Shown piece by piece: positions 24,122 to 36,883 of a DNA stretch of 64,000 nt (positions are counted from its first letter, which is position 1; each line of letters opens with the position of its first letter). Source of the stretch: Rhytidiadelphus loreus (lineage: Eukaryota; Streptophyta; Bryopsida; Hypnales; Hylocomiaceae); the NCBI GenBank assembly GCA_947034895.1, contig OX344763.1, forward strand, positions 6,264,501-6,328,500. Reading direction: 5' to 3'. Position numbers and translations under genes: made by a program. The notes beneath the pieces were generated by a model. The model had not been told where the DNA came from and did no database searches. It was given only the letters and a program-made list of their open reading frames with translations.

Positions 24122-25636
24122 CTAATGATGAGTTGTCGATTTGTTTTTGCGGAGGTGAGATTTGTAGTGCGTTGGCATATGTCTTCTGTGAGCTTGCTCT
24201 CCATAGGTATTGTCAAATCTCTGCTGGTGGTTCTTCTCTCTGCCGGTTTGTGGAGTTGTGACTCGGGACAGGGTTCCTCTTCCTCTCCTTGGAATAGTTG
24301 GGAGGTTGGTTGGAGACGAGTCTGACTCTATTGCATCCAAAGGAGTGTCCGTGGTATCAAGAGTCGGTAGGGTGGAGTGAATTATCCACTTCTGGTGGGG
24401 CTGCCGTGTTGTCGGTTTTGGTTGATTCTCCTTCCGAGTCGTGGGAGCCCGTTCCTTCAACTGTGCAGTTTTCTCACGTCCTTTGTCTACTTCGAAGTTC
24501 CTATGCGGTATTTGAAGTAGGATTTTTGGTGCTGGTCTTTCCGTAGGTGATTTGATTCTGGGACCTTCCTCCATGTCTTGCCCATGTCTTTGTGGTACTC
24601 CTTCGCTTCTCTTGAGGTCATGTTGGTCTCCTTCTTTTGCTTTAGGCAAGGATGGTTCTGCTTGTTGCTCTCCCTGTTTTGCATTCATTTGTTGGTATTG
24701 CCAGCCCTTACAAGGGTTTTTAGGTTTGTCGCAGTGTTTTGCTATATGCCCAAATTTCCTACAGCGACGGCACTAGTCTGGAAGCCCACTAAATAACAGG
24801 CCATGCTCAGTGTATTCCCCTAGATTTTCTCCGGGAATGACGAGGGTTTTTGGTAAATCATATATGTCCCCTCGTAGGATTTTAATCCTATAGCCAGCAG
24901 TTTTTGCTCAATATGTCTTGAGGTTCTCTACCTTTAACACCTTTCCTAGTTTAGCTGCCAATATAGGGAGACATGTTCGATTGCGCAGGTGCTTTCCCAA
25001 GCCCTATATCTACATCCAGATTGGATATCTCAAGGCTGCTGTAGACTTCGCTATTCCTGGTGAAAAGAGTGGGGACCAACATGCCAATATGACCTCACTC
25101 GTGCCCATGTAATATTTCCCATCAAGTGCATGGTGGCTACCCGCTTCTGAAGAAAAGGTAGCTTCAAAGTATCCGTTTCCCAAGAGCACTACACTTTCTA
25201 AGGAAGAGTGCAGTGTTTCCTGAGCCCAAACGTTGATGTCCCTGAACGATGGTGATCTACCTACCACATGTCCTACAACTGTGACATTTTTTGTTGCTTC
25301 CCTATGAACTTGAATGATGTTATGTTCTTCTGGTGTAAACTCTACGATTAGACGCTCTATCTGACTAGTCTGTCCGACATCTACGACTGCGGCATCTAGT
25401 ACCTTGAGAAGTAATGTATTGACATTACCGTGTTGTTGGCTGGGTCCTCTTGCTCCGTATGAAGTCTGATGAGCAATAAGTGCAAGCGCGTCAATCGTTG
25501 TTAGGTTGAGGTCAGGAATCTCTTGTTGTGGTCCTCGTTTGGTTCATGCAAGTATGTCTTCCTCGGACTGTGCGATCTGACTCGCATTGATGTGAGCGTC
25601 CTCTCGCTCCGCGTGCCTTATCAAATTTTCCGCCAT
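24122..25636 (-). pseudogene. LINE ORF1 (DUF4283-like plus CCHC zinc knuckle), broken
   Basis: Reading from the ATG at 25636 in one frame gives 505 codons ending at 24122, interrupted by in-frame stops (for example a TGA at about 25545 and a TAG just before the zinc knuckle). The first part (about residues 110-220) resembles the DUF4283 domain of plant LINE ORF1 proteins, with FEATFSSEAGSHHAL and WSPLFSPG. A CX2CX4HX4C knuckle (CRRCRKFGHIAKHC) lies near 24770-24730. The tail is long, basic, Pro/Lys/Gln-rich and of low complexity. The product would be the nucleic-acid-binding chaperone of the LINE particle. Without the stops the frame is otherwise continuous, so the decay is mostly by substitutions. 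Confidence 0.8.
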
Positions 25637-25820
25637 AATTGCCGCGTGCTATGTTCTCGGGTATTGTCAAGTGGACTTTTACCTTCACTAAACGGTGGTA
25701 AAAAAGAGCTAGTTGTATCTAATCGTGAGTTATTTGACCGAAAACCTAACCCTAGCCGCCGTCAGTTCCGCTCCGCGCGAGGGCCGCCACAAGGGCAGGT
25801 GACTTTGTCCTCAATCCCTC

Positions 25821-28800
25821 AATGTGTATTCTCATTGTCTATACTTAGCATTGTTGTCTCCTTGAAATTCTAATGTGTAGTCATTGTCCATATTTACAAT
25901 AAAATGTGTTTCATCCACATTTTCATCAAATAGACCACAATTTGATACCCCTTTTGGACTACAATCAATTGGTGTGTTGTATGCATTTTTATTTGCACTT
26001 ATTTTTCAACACTAAAAGTCAATTTACCTAACTAGGACAAGAAGATATTAATGTTGTCGATGTCTATGAATTGTTGGATCCAACTATGACAAAACCTCTT
26101 TGTAAGCAACCCATTGTCTTTTGGATCCCTAAATTGAACTCTGTAAATAGAGGCAAGACTCCATTTTTTGAACTATGCAAATATATGAAGGAGTTTAGGA
26201 TAAAGCCACAACACCATCTCCAAGTATTTATAGCTACGATCAGAAGCAAACTTCATTTGTAGGCATTTTTTACTTTCCAAGATGACTCCTATTGCAAATA
26301 AATGCCATTGGCAAGTTCGCATCCTTAATTTGTTGTAGAATCAATTTGACAACTTCTACCAATGAGAGGCCCTAACAACATTTGGCCTTTGGGCCTTGGA
26401 AATAGCTCAAAAGAAGCCCAAATTGTGCAACCGTACAACCCTCCAACACCATGGATAGTCTCATTTTGAAGCATCCATGTGATCATTGGCTTGCACACCA
26501 TAAGAGTCAAAACTTGTTGTAAGCAGTGGTTTCAATGTTGGGGGCAAAGTAGGATAGGGTGGTTGCAACTTGCAAGAAAGAACAAATGATTTTGGTAGCA
26601 CTCTACCCAAATTGCAATTTTTTGTGCTCAGTACTATAAGTACTACAGTACCATGAAACATAACAATCTTATCCATTAATTTGAAAAATCAAAGGCTAGT
26701 AGTATTTTTGGCTACTTGTAAGTACTAAAGAAGTTCTATTTGAAAAAAAGATAGTTTGTCACAAAAAATAGATACAACTAGGTATAAATTAATAATAATT
26801 ACAAAATCATGAACAAAAAAAAACTAAAAATTGGTCATTTGTAAAGACTTTATAGTGATGACATTCACCAAAAAACAGAAGTCAAAACCATCTTGAATGT
26901 TCGGAATGTTGCACACAATGGACCCCCATTTGCATGCACGTAGAGGACAAAAAATAGTTTTTTTCAAATTTCCTTTGGTAGGCACGTGCCCATCTATTGT
27001 GGGAATAGCCCACAAAAATTTCAGGTATAAATCATAATTTTTGGATACTCCACACTACTAAAAAGACCCTAAAATACAAAGTGTGACAAATTAGCAAAAT
27101 TGAATTTTAATTATAGAATGTTTTTTCAATTTTTTTGAAAAATAAGGAATCTCATGACTTTCAAGTTAGCCATCTCTATTGAAAAGTTCAAGTACATCAA
27201 CTTCATTTTTCAAAAGTAATAGCCGATGGCAACTCTGTCACTCCAATTGTGATCCAAAATAGTACCAGTCTTTCTTGCAATCACCCTATAATGGTGGCTA
27301 TTTGTCGTCCATTCAAAATTATTGACATTAGGAGGCAAATAAGGCAATAGATGAATTAGAGGTCAAGATTCAGGTAGGTGGGGGAATCATACCATAAGGT
27401 ACATATCGGCTATATAAAAAGCCCGAGTCCAAGCCCAAGCTAGACTATAAGTGACCTTCCCCTCCCCCTCCAAAAAACGAATTGAAATCATGGAAACGGG
27501 ATTTGGATACGGAAAACATAACCTAGTCTATGAAGCCTACGGAAGGTGGCCAAACCAAAGCTAAATTATGATCAAAGCCTATATTGCAAAAGAAAGTTGA
27601 ATCATTAGATGGGATTCAGCCATCGGGAAGGGCTGTGAGTTCCCCAGTCGAAACCAATCTGAAACCCGCCGATACCCGCCGTTCCCCACCTATGCTGACT
27701 TGGCCAAGCGACTGCCAGGTCAAAGTTTTTGAAAATAAAAATAAAAATAAAAATTAACTTTGTTTTTCATTTTAAGGACCTAAAAAAAATTTGAAAAAAA
27801 AAAATCTGCCATTGCGTTAGATAGGGTTCATGGGGAACGGAGGTGGGAACACCGCCAAAACGGCCCTCCAGCCCCCCGGAATCCCATCTAATGCATGAAG
27901 TTTGTTCCAAAAGTAAAATGAAATGGAAGCAAAATGGATGAACGAGAGGGTAATTGCAAGAAACACTTGCTGATTTTGTTGTATTTTCATAATACTCAAA
28001 TTTAGTTTTTTGGAGTACTTTAAAATTAGAAAAAAAATATTTAATTTTAAATATGGCCAATGTATACACCTTTAAGAATATTGTACTTTAGAAAGATAAA
28101 GCATAGAAAAATTCACTAAGTAGGAGAATTAAAAAAAGTGCAAAATCTCAAAAGAAAACATACTTTGATGTTTTAATTTGTAAAAACTAGGAAAAGAATT
28201 CAAATAAAAAATAGACATTTGTAACAACTCTATAGTGATGGTCATTTACCAAAAGAACCACCAAAATAATACTTTACATGTTTCAAAATGCAAAAAAAAG
28301 AAGCTCACTTTAAGGACTTTTATATAATTTTACAATTAATTTTTTTTTAGAATTCTTTTGAGCAATAGCTTTGAGTCTAGTAGAATTCTAATTTTAGCTC
28401 AAAATTTATTTTTTGGATACTTAATAGTATTAATCCACCTACCCACCCCACCCAAATTGACAATGTGACAAAAATTGTGGACTATTTTTGGACACTATAA
28501 CATTTTTTATCACTAAAATATTTTTGAATTATGCAAAAATATCATTAAAGGTGTGTAATATTCGTGAATACCTTAACCATGAATCTTGAGTCATTTGGAT
28601 TTGGATTGCAAAAGTTATGGCCAAAAAACAAATCAACACATAGGGTGCGACAAAAAATAGTATAGATATTTCTTGCAATCACCATGGAAGCAAAATGGAG
28701 GATGATGGCAAAAGAAGGGTGACAAGAGTGGCAGTGTAATGAAGACAAAGGTGAGGATACTAATTGTCAACCAATTGACAATTAATGAAAGTGAGGCAAT

Positions 28801-29193
28801 AGGGATAATTACAATATTTGTGACGAAACACTAAATATCATTATTAGTGTAGTCGTACTTCAATTGAGTTCCGTGAATACCAAATGCCAAATTATGCAGG
28901 TTCAAAATGGACTACAACCACTTGTAATTTTAATTTTAAGAAGACTAAGGATCCTATTTGATTTATTTTGCAAATTTGGGCAAGTTCTCATATTCTATTG
29001 TTCTAATGCCTTAGTAGTTTTGTATTTGTACATGATTTTTTTGCAATAGCTCCTAATTGCAATGCCTTCATTTCAAGCTTTGGTTAAGTGTCATTTTGAT
29101 ATATATTGCAATAGCCATTTCTACAGCAAAGAGTTAAAAAGTTTGAAAATTGTTTTTTCCCACATCTAACTGTAGGATCTTACACTTTTCTAG
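25821..29193. other. AT-rich DNA without a recognisable gene
   Basis: Only short open frames of low complexity, with long A and T runs. Nothing supports a coding exon, RNA gene or intact transposon. Confidence 0.45.
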
Positions 29194-29195
29194 TA

Positions 29196-29605
29196 AGGTA
29201 GTATGTTGTAAAAGCGCCCACCTTCTTCAAACCACCCCTATTTTGGGGTGAAAAATGGAGACCGGGTGATCCTTAAATGGACCACTATAGCAATTGAATG
29301 CATAGTGAAAAAATTATTTTTCTATTGCAAGAGCCAATCATTACTCTTGATTTCTGCACATCCATTAACAAATTGCAAGTGGACAGTTTTTGGGAGACCT
29401 ATGGTCACAAATAGGTGCCTATGCCCTGAATCTTTGAAAATTTATAAGTAATTCAAAAAAGCTTGGAAAAATACAAAACCACTTGTGTTAGTTTTCACAT
29501 TCATTTTTCATTCTTTGAAAAATGATCTAAAAATAATGCTGTCCATGTAAGCCTATGAAAAAGGCGGACCAGCTCTTAAATGGTCGCTTTTAGAGCATAC
29601 TACCT
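29196..29605. mobile_element. Small TIR element, Stowaway-like (TA target site)
   Basis: AGGTAGTATGTTGTAAAAGC at the left matches the reverse complement of the right end (AGGTAGTATGCTCTAAAAGC) at 18 of 20 positions. TA dinucleotides flank both ends, as for Tc1/mariner-type MITEs. At 410 bp it has no transposase. The similarity between the arms fades after about 30 bp. Confidence 0.6.
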
Positions 29606-30116
29606 TATGAGAATGTGTTGAAAAAATTTCAGAATTTTTCACCGTACAAATTGCAAGATATTTGCGTTTAAAGTGAAAAAAACAAGTTTTTCATCACATT
29701 GCAGGACTAGATTATTTGACTTTGAACATTTTTAACTTAAATTTTTTGCACTACAGAGTTTTGAGCTTTAAATCATTATAGTGGAGAATTGAGTTGAGAG
29801 TCTAGGGAAAAAATGGTTTTCAAAAAAACTTAATTTTCATCCTTAAAAAAATTGTAGAATAGAAGTAGATATGAAATTGAATAAAAATCTATTCTATGAA
29901 TATATCTAAGATAGAATTAAAATGCACTAATCCCCACAGTGAGATTGTTCTAGCAAGAAAACTAAACCATGTGGAACTTTTTTTTCTGAAAAATTGTCAA
30001 AATTGCATTCAAAAATGAATCCTACAAGTTATTTTTTCAAGAAGATGCTCTAATTGCCCAAAAAACAAGATTGCTAATTGAGAAGGTAGGACACGTTGTA
30101 TTCATGGTAATACATA

Positions 30117-30476
30117 CAAGGTTGCTAGCTTGTGAGCGGAGGATCTTGAGCCCATGAGTTTTAAAGCCTAGGCTCCTATAACCTATTTTATAGGCACCTT
30201 CCATAGTGGTAGACAATTTATATTATAGATGTCTAGCTATAGGTACCTATGTTATAAGCACCTTCTATGTCATAAGATATTTATATTATAGGTGCCTATT
30301 TTATATAGGAATTTGTACTATAGGTATCTATATTATAATCATCTATCATGATTATATGGTACTTATGTTATAGGCACATATGTTATAGGCACCTTCAACT
30401 ATTGTAAAGTATCTACTTACACTTAGGCTCAAGGCTCGTAGGCTCACATTTCTAGGCTTACATGTGAGTTTTGTTG
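30117..30476. mobile_element. Small non-autonomous element with MULE-like ends
   Basis: The left end CAAGGTTGCTAGCTTGTGAG closely resembles the left terminus of the large transposon at 36066 (CAGGGTTGCTATATTGTGAG). The right end, on the complementary strand, begins CAACAAAACTCACATG and then contains TGTGAGCCTACGAGCC, again like the subterminal repeats of the large element. The flanks read GTAATACATA (left) and GTGATACATA (right), a 10-bp duplication with one mismatch. The interior is a run of degenerate TATAGGCACCT-type repeats with no coding capacity. It is probably a deletion derivative or relative mobilised by the same transposase family. Confidence 0.55.
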
Positions 30477-30486
30477 GTGATACATA

Positions 30487-33301
30487 TCCAATTAACAATT
30501 GCAATTATTTTTTTGATTTTAGCAATCTTTGCAGTTTTTAAGTTATATTTAAAACTATACTTTGCATATTTTCTTTCATCTAAATATTTCCTATGTACAT
30601 GATATAAAAAACAAAAAACTTCACCCCAAGAGACTCTCTATGAGTCCTTGCTATATGAGGTCCAATTCAAACTTCTTCACATGCAAGGTTTTTAATTTTA
30701 TTTAATTTGGGCAAGTGGGGCAAAATACAATCTTCACTTAAATAATAAGCTAATCACATCTATGCACACAAAAGAAAAGTAGAAATATTGACAAATATCT
30801 ATATATTCATCCAAAAGTGTATACATACAATTCAAAAAGGAGCAATACCATCCCAAAATTTGATAGCAAAATTATGACTTTGTGCCTTGAAAAAAGAAGA
30901 ACATTGTTAAATATCTCTCTACATTTTTTTGGTATTACTTTTGAACAAATTCATGTTCACCCTCCAAAAACAAACATGTTTGGCCCCTAAAAGCTCAATT
31001 ATCCATAAGGTAGATGTCAAATATTGTGAAAAGTGCAATCATTTGACATCCAATTATTGTTCATTGAGAAAATTTGAATTGGAAAATTATGTTATATATC
31101 AATATAAAGATGAAACAAAAGTCTATACAAATCATTGATATAAATATGTTTGAGAAATTTCATAATTTATCTAAATTTTTTTAAAGTAATCTTACAAGTT
31201 TAAGATTGAGCAGTGAGGGGTTAAAGTCATGTAGCTTTTGAATGTTGTGACTTGTGTCAGTGCAAAGTTTCCACCACTTTAGTCCAAACTTCAAAGTCCA
31301 AGGGTCACTTCAATTCACACTACGTCTCAAGTCCCAAATCCCATTGAATTCTCAAAATCTAATTGATGGAGAGTTGAAAATTCGGACTTGGGCTTCACAC
31401 TATGTCCCCAAGTCCAAAGTCCCACATCATTCCAAAATGCTTATATAGCAACACTTTTTGAGAGTTTTGGTGCCTAACCTAAGTCCCAACCTCCAAGTTC
31501 CAACAAGTCCCAACTTCTAAATCTCAACAATCTTTCGGAGTACAAAATGAGGAGAAAAACATCATATAAAGTATGTTGGCTAGCGTGCTGAAATTCCGCC
31601 CAAATCTGTCCAATGTAGATTTGATGCTTAAAGTGCCCCCAAAATGATTTTTTGACTATTTGATCCATTTTAGGGGTACTTCACTCCTACAAAACACTGA
31701 TCTTTTTAGGCCCAAAATTGCTTCAAAATACTTGTATCCAAAGCAAAGCTAAACTTAACATCTACATTTATTCATTAACAAGTCCAATTGTAGGATTTTT
31801 TTATTTAACTTATTAGAGTACGCCTTCCTAAAATTTTAGAATATGGAACCTCACTAATTGCAAGATCATGATGCTTGAATTTCAAATAGAAGTATTTTCA
31901 ACTTTTCCCAAATGGTTAAGTTTTCATCTTTCAAATTTCTTATCTAAATATAGAAAATCAAGTTCCAATTTTTAATTTTTCTTAAATGATTTTTCTTGAG
32001 CTACCTACTACCTAGGTTGGCCAGGCTTCGAAAGAAACTATACATTATACAATAACATTTTAACCATGTAGTCAAATGTTATGAAAATTGCAACACCTTG
32101 AAGCTATTCCTTGACCACATGTTGTGTGAAAAATTCATAGAAAAAAAATGAAATTTTCATTTGTAAATGTATGACCAAAAGCTCTAAATTGCCAAAAAAA
32201 TGTACTTCTAGGGCTTTAGGGATTAACTCCTAAATGCCCAAGGCCTTTTGGGAGCTTGCTGAGTTTGCTCAAAACTAAACAAAAAAGCCCAAGTATTGAT
32301 CATTTTTATCAATTTTTAAAAATTGTAACCATACAAATTCAAACTACTTCTATTATTGTTTTATGGATCACATAGGAAATAACAAATAAACAATAATATT
32401 TATGGATTGAAAGATTATAATGTTTGATTGATAAGGGTTTAAAGCTATGAAAGTGATTTGAAGTCTTTCAATCACGCTTTCAATCATCTTTTTACATGTC
32501 AAATCTAAAATTGAGGTCATGAAAAAAATATGAGGTTTAAGGAAATAATATGCAATATCATGATCAATTTATAGCTTCCTAAAATCTACTCTAGAATCTT
32601 TTTTGAATGAGATTTTTTTCCCAAGATCTAGTGTATTTTGAAGCTCATCTCCAAGAACCTGTATGACTAAAAAAGGAAAATTTGCAATCCACACCCTTGC
32701 ACAAAATCTTCAATAGAAAAATTATAAACAATTTTTTCTCAAAATTATGTTTTTGATGCTTAAAATAGACTTTATAGAGTATTCAAGTAAAAAAATACTA
32801 AAAATATTTTGATGTCAATTGCAAATGTAGCAATTAACCCCTATATTTTGGTGTCCTACTTGGACATTTACATTCCAAGAAATTTGAGCCTTCAGAAAAG
32901 TTGCTAGTGTTGAGGGGGGGAAGGTTCGATGCATTTACAGTGAAAAATCACAGTTTTTAAATTTATTTAGCAGAATCTGATGTGGCACTACTTGTGCCAA
33001 TTCAGACTACGGACCTTTTTAATATTAAAAAAAAATTATTTAATTTTTTTTTAATGGTATGTATTTGCACCGCAGGGCTACCGAAAATGAAATCTTAACA
33101 ACCTTTCCGAGGGGTCAGAATCTTCCTAATGGGAGTTGATTGCGACATGGTTTCATACAAGAGACAAGTTGGGACTTTGATCTTCACACTATAAAGTCAC
33201 AAGTCCCATACTGATTTGATATGAAATATTGTTTTTATTTCACCTCTTACAACCCAAGATAATTGGGAATTGCTTTTGAAGAGTTGGAAGTTGGGACGTA
33301 G
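30487..33301. other. AT-rich DNA without a recognisable gene
   Basis: Long A/T-rich text with scattered short open frames. A purine/GC change occurs near 32920. I found no gene, RNA gene or transposon end that I can support. Confidence 0.45.
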
Positions 33302-33310
33302 TGTAAAGCA

Positions 33311-33473
33311 CCCCTAGAGGCTGTCGGTCTTCTATGTGGAGCTGCGGTCAGTGAAACCCACTGATCATGGGTGAAATGGGGGAGTCTGCTTTTTTTCTGT
33401 AGCCCCCATTCCACCATTGATTCGTGGGCTTCACCAGCCGCAACTCCTCCACATGGAAGCCGGCCCTAACTGA
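33311..33473. mobile_element. Fold-back MITE, about 163 bp
   Basis: The left arm (TATGTGGAGCTGCGGTCAGT...GGGTGAAATGGGGGAG) pairs with the right arm, whose reverse complement reads CATGTGGAGGAGTTGCGGCT...GGTGGAATGGGGGCT, leaving a short T-rich loop near 33390. Flanks TGTAAAGCA (33302-33310) and TATAAAGCA (33474-33482) agree at 8 of 9 positions, which would fit a 9-bp duplication of Mutator type. A microRNA-like hairpin is an alternative reading of the fold. Confidence 0.5.
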
Positions 33474-33482
33474 TATAAAGCA

Positions 33483-36056
33483 TTGCCAACCAACCAACCT
33501 CAGGTAGGCAACCAGGTTGCGGAAGCTTTGCTTTGTTTTGCTTTGTGGATAGGGTTGTCCTGCACTGCACTGAAGTGTGTACAACACTACTTGGAGAAAT
33601 TATTGTGGTTGGAACTTGAAACCACAGGTCCTTTTTTGAATCATGAAGCAGGGCTCACTGTTGACTATTGTCGGCCCAATTGGAGGAAACTGAAAGAAGT
33701 TTCCTTTCCAAGCTCACGAATCATGACATCCATGAGCTTAAGCATATGCACAGAACATGGAATGCAGCGTTTCATAACTTCATGAGTTTACCACCAGAAG
33801 ACTCTGGCTCTGGCTTTTTGTTTGGGGGAAGAAAGTTTTCATTTTTTTCCAATCAAAATAGGCTACATTATTGTTGTCTTTTAAGACCAATAACCAATAT
33901 TTTATCCATATATCACCTAGTTTTGATATAGATATCATCAAGTATCACATGAGTATTGAAGAAGTAGTTGATTACCTCTCCAATATGATTAAGAAATATT
34001 GGTGGAATGTGGCAATATCAAGGAAATTTTTTGGAACTCCCTTGTTATTTCCCTTGTTCCACAAGAATGTACGAACTGGTTTGTCTTTGACCCTTGAAGG
34101 TTTGGGAAGTCCATGCCAATTCTACAAACACCATGGTGGGTTTTTTGCAAATTTGACATAGAAAGTGTATCAATTCATTGGTGACCAAAAAAATTGTATT
34201 CATGTTGATCCAAATCCTAGGTCACTTGGCACACCCAATTTGGATTAGTATTGCACTTCTTACATGTCTAAGAAGCTACAAAATGATCATGTGTTCTACA
34301 TATATGGTGCTGTATTTTAGCATGATATGGTTTTAGATGTTACAATGACATCCAAATGAAAGATGTTAATAGTTGAATTATCAATCCAATAGTGTATGTC
34401 TTACCATTTTTTAGTACATAGTTTGTAATCTAAGAGTCAAATATGGTATAGTGCATACATTTTATCACCAACCATTATTGGTTAATGGTCACCAATTTCA
34501 TCTTTTCAACTTGAAATCTTTCAATTTTTCCTCTAGTATAGTTTTCATTCAAGCCAATTTTCTTCAAATTCAAATTACACCAACTAGGATCTTCTAATGT
34601 CAAAAAGTTGTAGGTTCAAACATAAAGTACTTATTTTTATTGCTTCTTGTTGGCAAGAATTAAACCTAACATAGTTGATCACCATATGAAGACTTGCCAA
34701 AGAGCCTCCCAACTCAACCAATATAGAGTTTAGAATGGTGATGAAAAGGTTGCATAAAATCAAAAGAGTTTAGGATTCAAAGTTCTCACCTTCTTCAAAT
34801 GACTCTTCTTCTACAATAGAAGCTACCACTTGTGATTTGTACATAAGTGCTAAATCCTAGTAGCATTCTTTTAGAGACCAATGACATACATTAGTATCAA
34901 TCCAAAAAAAATTGTAGTCTTTTCATGATCACTTACATCACACTATCCAAACCCGTTGTTGTCATGAAGTTCTATTGCTTTCACGGCTTAATGATATTTT
35001 GTCCCGTATTTTGCACAAAGAAAGTTCTTTCACGTGTTCCAATGCTCACACATTGATACCTTGCAATTTCAACAGGGATTAGAGTTTAGGATACTTAATT
35101 TCTCGGATATTTGCTGCTTTAACTAGTTGAAAGCCTTTACTTTTGTAGAAAAGGCATTTAAAAATCAAAATCCAATGAGTTTGGAATTTAGGTAGATAAA
35201 ATTTTATTCTTTGATGCCTGATTTCCAATTCTAGAAAATTTTTATTCTTCATTTCCAAAATCCAACCAATTTTTTTACCATTTTATCAATTCCATTTGTA
35301 TTAACTACTAATTTTTAACCCAAGTTCAAATTCATTTGAACTTAGGCTATAAATTCAAAGTTCAAAACTTAAAAAGCAAGTGAATGAAAACATGTCCTAT
35401 TCACATTTTGTTTTTTTCATCCACATAATTATATGTAAGAAGATTCTTGTGTTAATTCTCTAATATTTCTAATGTATAAATTTTAAGAACTCTCTTTGCA
35501 AAAAATTTACAATTCAAAGTCAAGTCAAGTATGTTTCATTCCAAAAATAACTTTTTAAGTTCAAAAATGACTTTTCAAATTTGGACTACCCTAGGGTTCT
35601 TACGAGGGTTCTTAATGATCTATATATTTACACTACAAATAAAATTATACACTATAAATTTATAAAGTTGTAAAGTTATAAAATTGAATATAAATCATTT
35701 TGTTTTTGAAAATGAAGAAAAGGTGTTTCACCATTTATTTATAAGCCACTTTCGGGCTTCGATGACCCTCAATAGTTAATCCTTACAAGGTTGTGGCGAA
35801 TGATAAACACCATACCATACTTGTCTCTTAGAATATACATTACATACTAAAATTGGCAAGACATATGCCATTGGATTGATAGTTCAACAATCAACATCTT
35901 TCAATTGGATGTCATTTTAACATCTACACCTTATTATGCTCACATATGATACCATATAAGTTGAATACATGACTATTTTATAGCTTCTTAGATACACAAA
36001 AGGTGCAATAATGATCCAAAATGGGAGTGCCATGTGTGCAATTGAATCTTGCTCAA
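33483..36056. other. AT-rich DNA without a recognisable gene
   Basis: Overlapping open frames near 33483-34161 (+) have no conserved motif and do not join through convincing splice sites. The remainder is low-complexity AT-rich sequence. Confidence 0.45.
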
Positions 36057-36065
36057 TATGAATAG
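36057..36065. repeat. Target-site duplication, left copy (TATGAATAG)
   Basis: Identical to 50068-50076. The 9-bp length is characteristic of Mutator-like elements. Its perfection suggests a fairly young insertion. Confidence 0.85.
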
Positions 36066-36280
36066 CAGGGTTGCTATATTGTGAGCCTGCGAGTGTGAGC
36101 CTGTGAGCCTGTGAGCGGGATCTTGTGAGCCTGTGAGCGTATGACCGTACATTTTTTAGATTTGGAAATTAAAAAAGTACCTATGACCGTGGTTTTCATT
36201 TCATTTTTTTTTTTCAATTTTTAAAATGAATTTTCTTTTTATTTACGTGTAGGCAATCCTATGACCGTGGACTCTGAAAT
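36066..36280. repeat. Left terminal and subterminal inverted repeat of the 14-kb element
   Basis: After the terminus, GTGAGCCTG-type units recur (GAGCCTGCGAG, GAGCCTGTGAG) to about 36130. ATGACCGT motifs (CCTATGACCGTGG twice) follow to about 36275. The right end carries the same two motif classes in inverted order and the same spacing class, so the inverted repeat is about 200 bp long but degenerate. Clustered motifs of this kind are likely transposase-binding sites. Confidence 0.75.
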
Positions 36281-36883
36281 AATGATTTAAATTTGGACTT
36301 TACAGAAACAATTTCACTGTACAATGCATGGTGGGAAGAAGAAATGGTAATATATTTTTTTGCTTCAAAAGGCATTCAAAAAATTTGTAGCGAAGTTTAT
36401 TGTGCATCCTTAATATAATTAGGATTCTGGATTTTTGAAAAATATACTAAATTCATCAATCGCCTTTGTAGTGCATTCGGTCCATATTGAGGTATTTATT
36501 GATGGTGAAAAAGGCCTTGTTCATTCAAATAATGTCCTTTCAATGTTTGTCCACAAATATAGGAGTAGCTTATTAAACGAGATAGAAAATATATTAGAAG
36601 CTTTAAAATATAGATGGACTTATAACCTTTGTTGATAATTTTGAATTCTAAAATGACAAAACTACTTCACATTTCAACAACCGTACAATAGTATGATTAC
36701 AATATCATATATAACTGATACGGTTTTAAAAATAAAAGCCTACAAAAAAAGAAGTTAAGGTAAAAGAAACTGTAATGCTTGGAAGACATAAAACAGCATA
36801 TAATAATAGATAGAATGAAATCCAATAATTGTAATAAACAACAATAGATAGAATGAAATCCAACAATGTAATAAACAGAAGAA

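Larger units (their letters stand above)
18012..25820 (-). mobile_element. Decayed L1-type LINE retrotransposon
   Basis: A near full-length non-LTR element on the minus strand. It reads 5' region (about 25820-25637), ORF1 (25636-24122), then ORF2 with endonuclease (from 23103), reverse transcriptase (21487-20420) and a C-terminal zf-RVT-like region (to 18965), followed by a 3' region to about 18012 or, if the CACTA element interrupts it, on to about 15650. Both frames contain several stop codons and at least one frameshift, so this copy is dead. No poly-A tail or target duplication could be identified, so the ends are approximate. Confidence 0.85.

Noticed and set aside
30165..30420. Possible CRISPR-like array (TATAGGCACCT repeats)
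   Set aside because: Spacing is irregular and the repeats grade into one another. It is a degenerate AT-rich repeat inside a small transposon in a plant genome.
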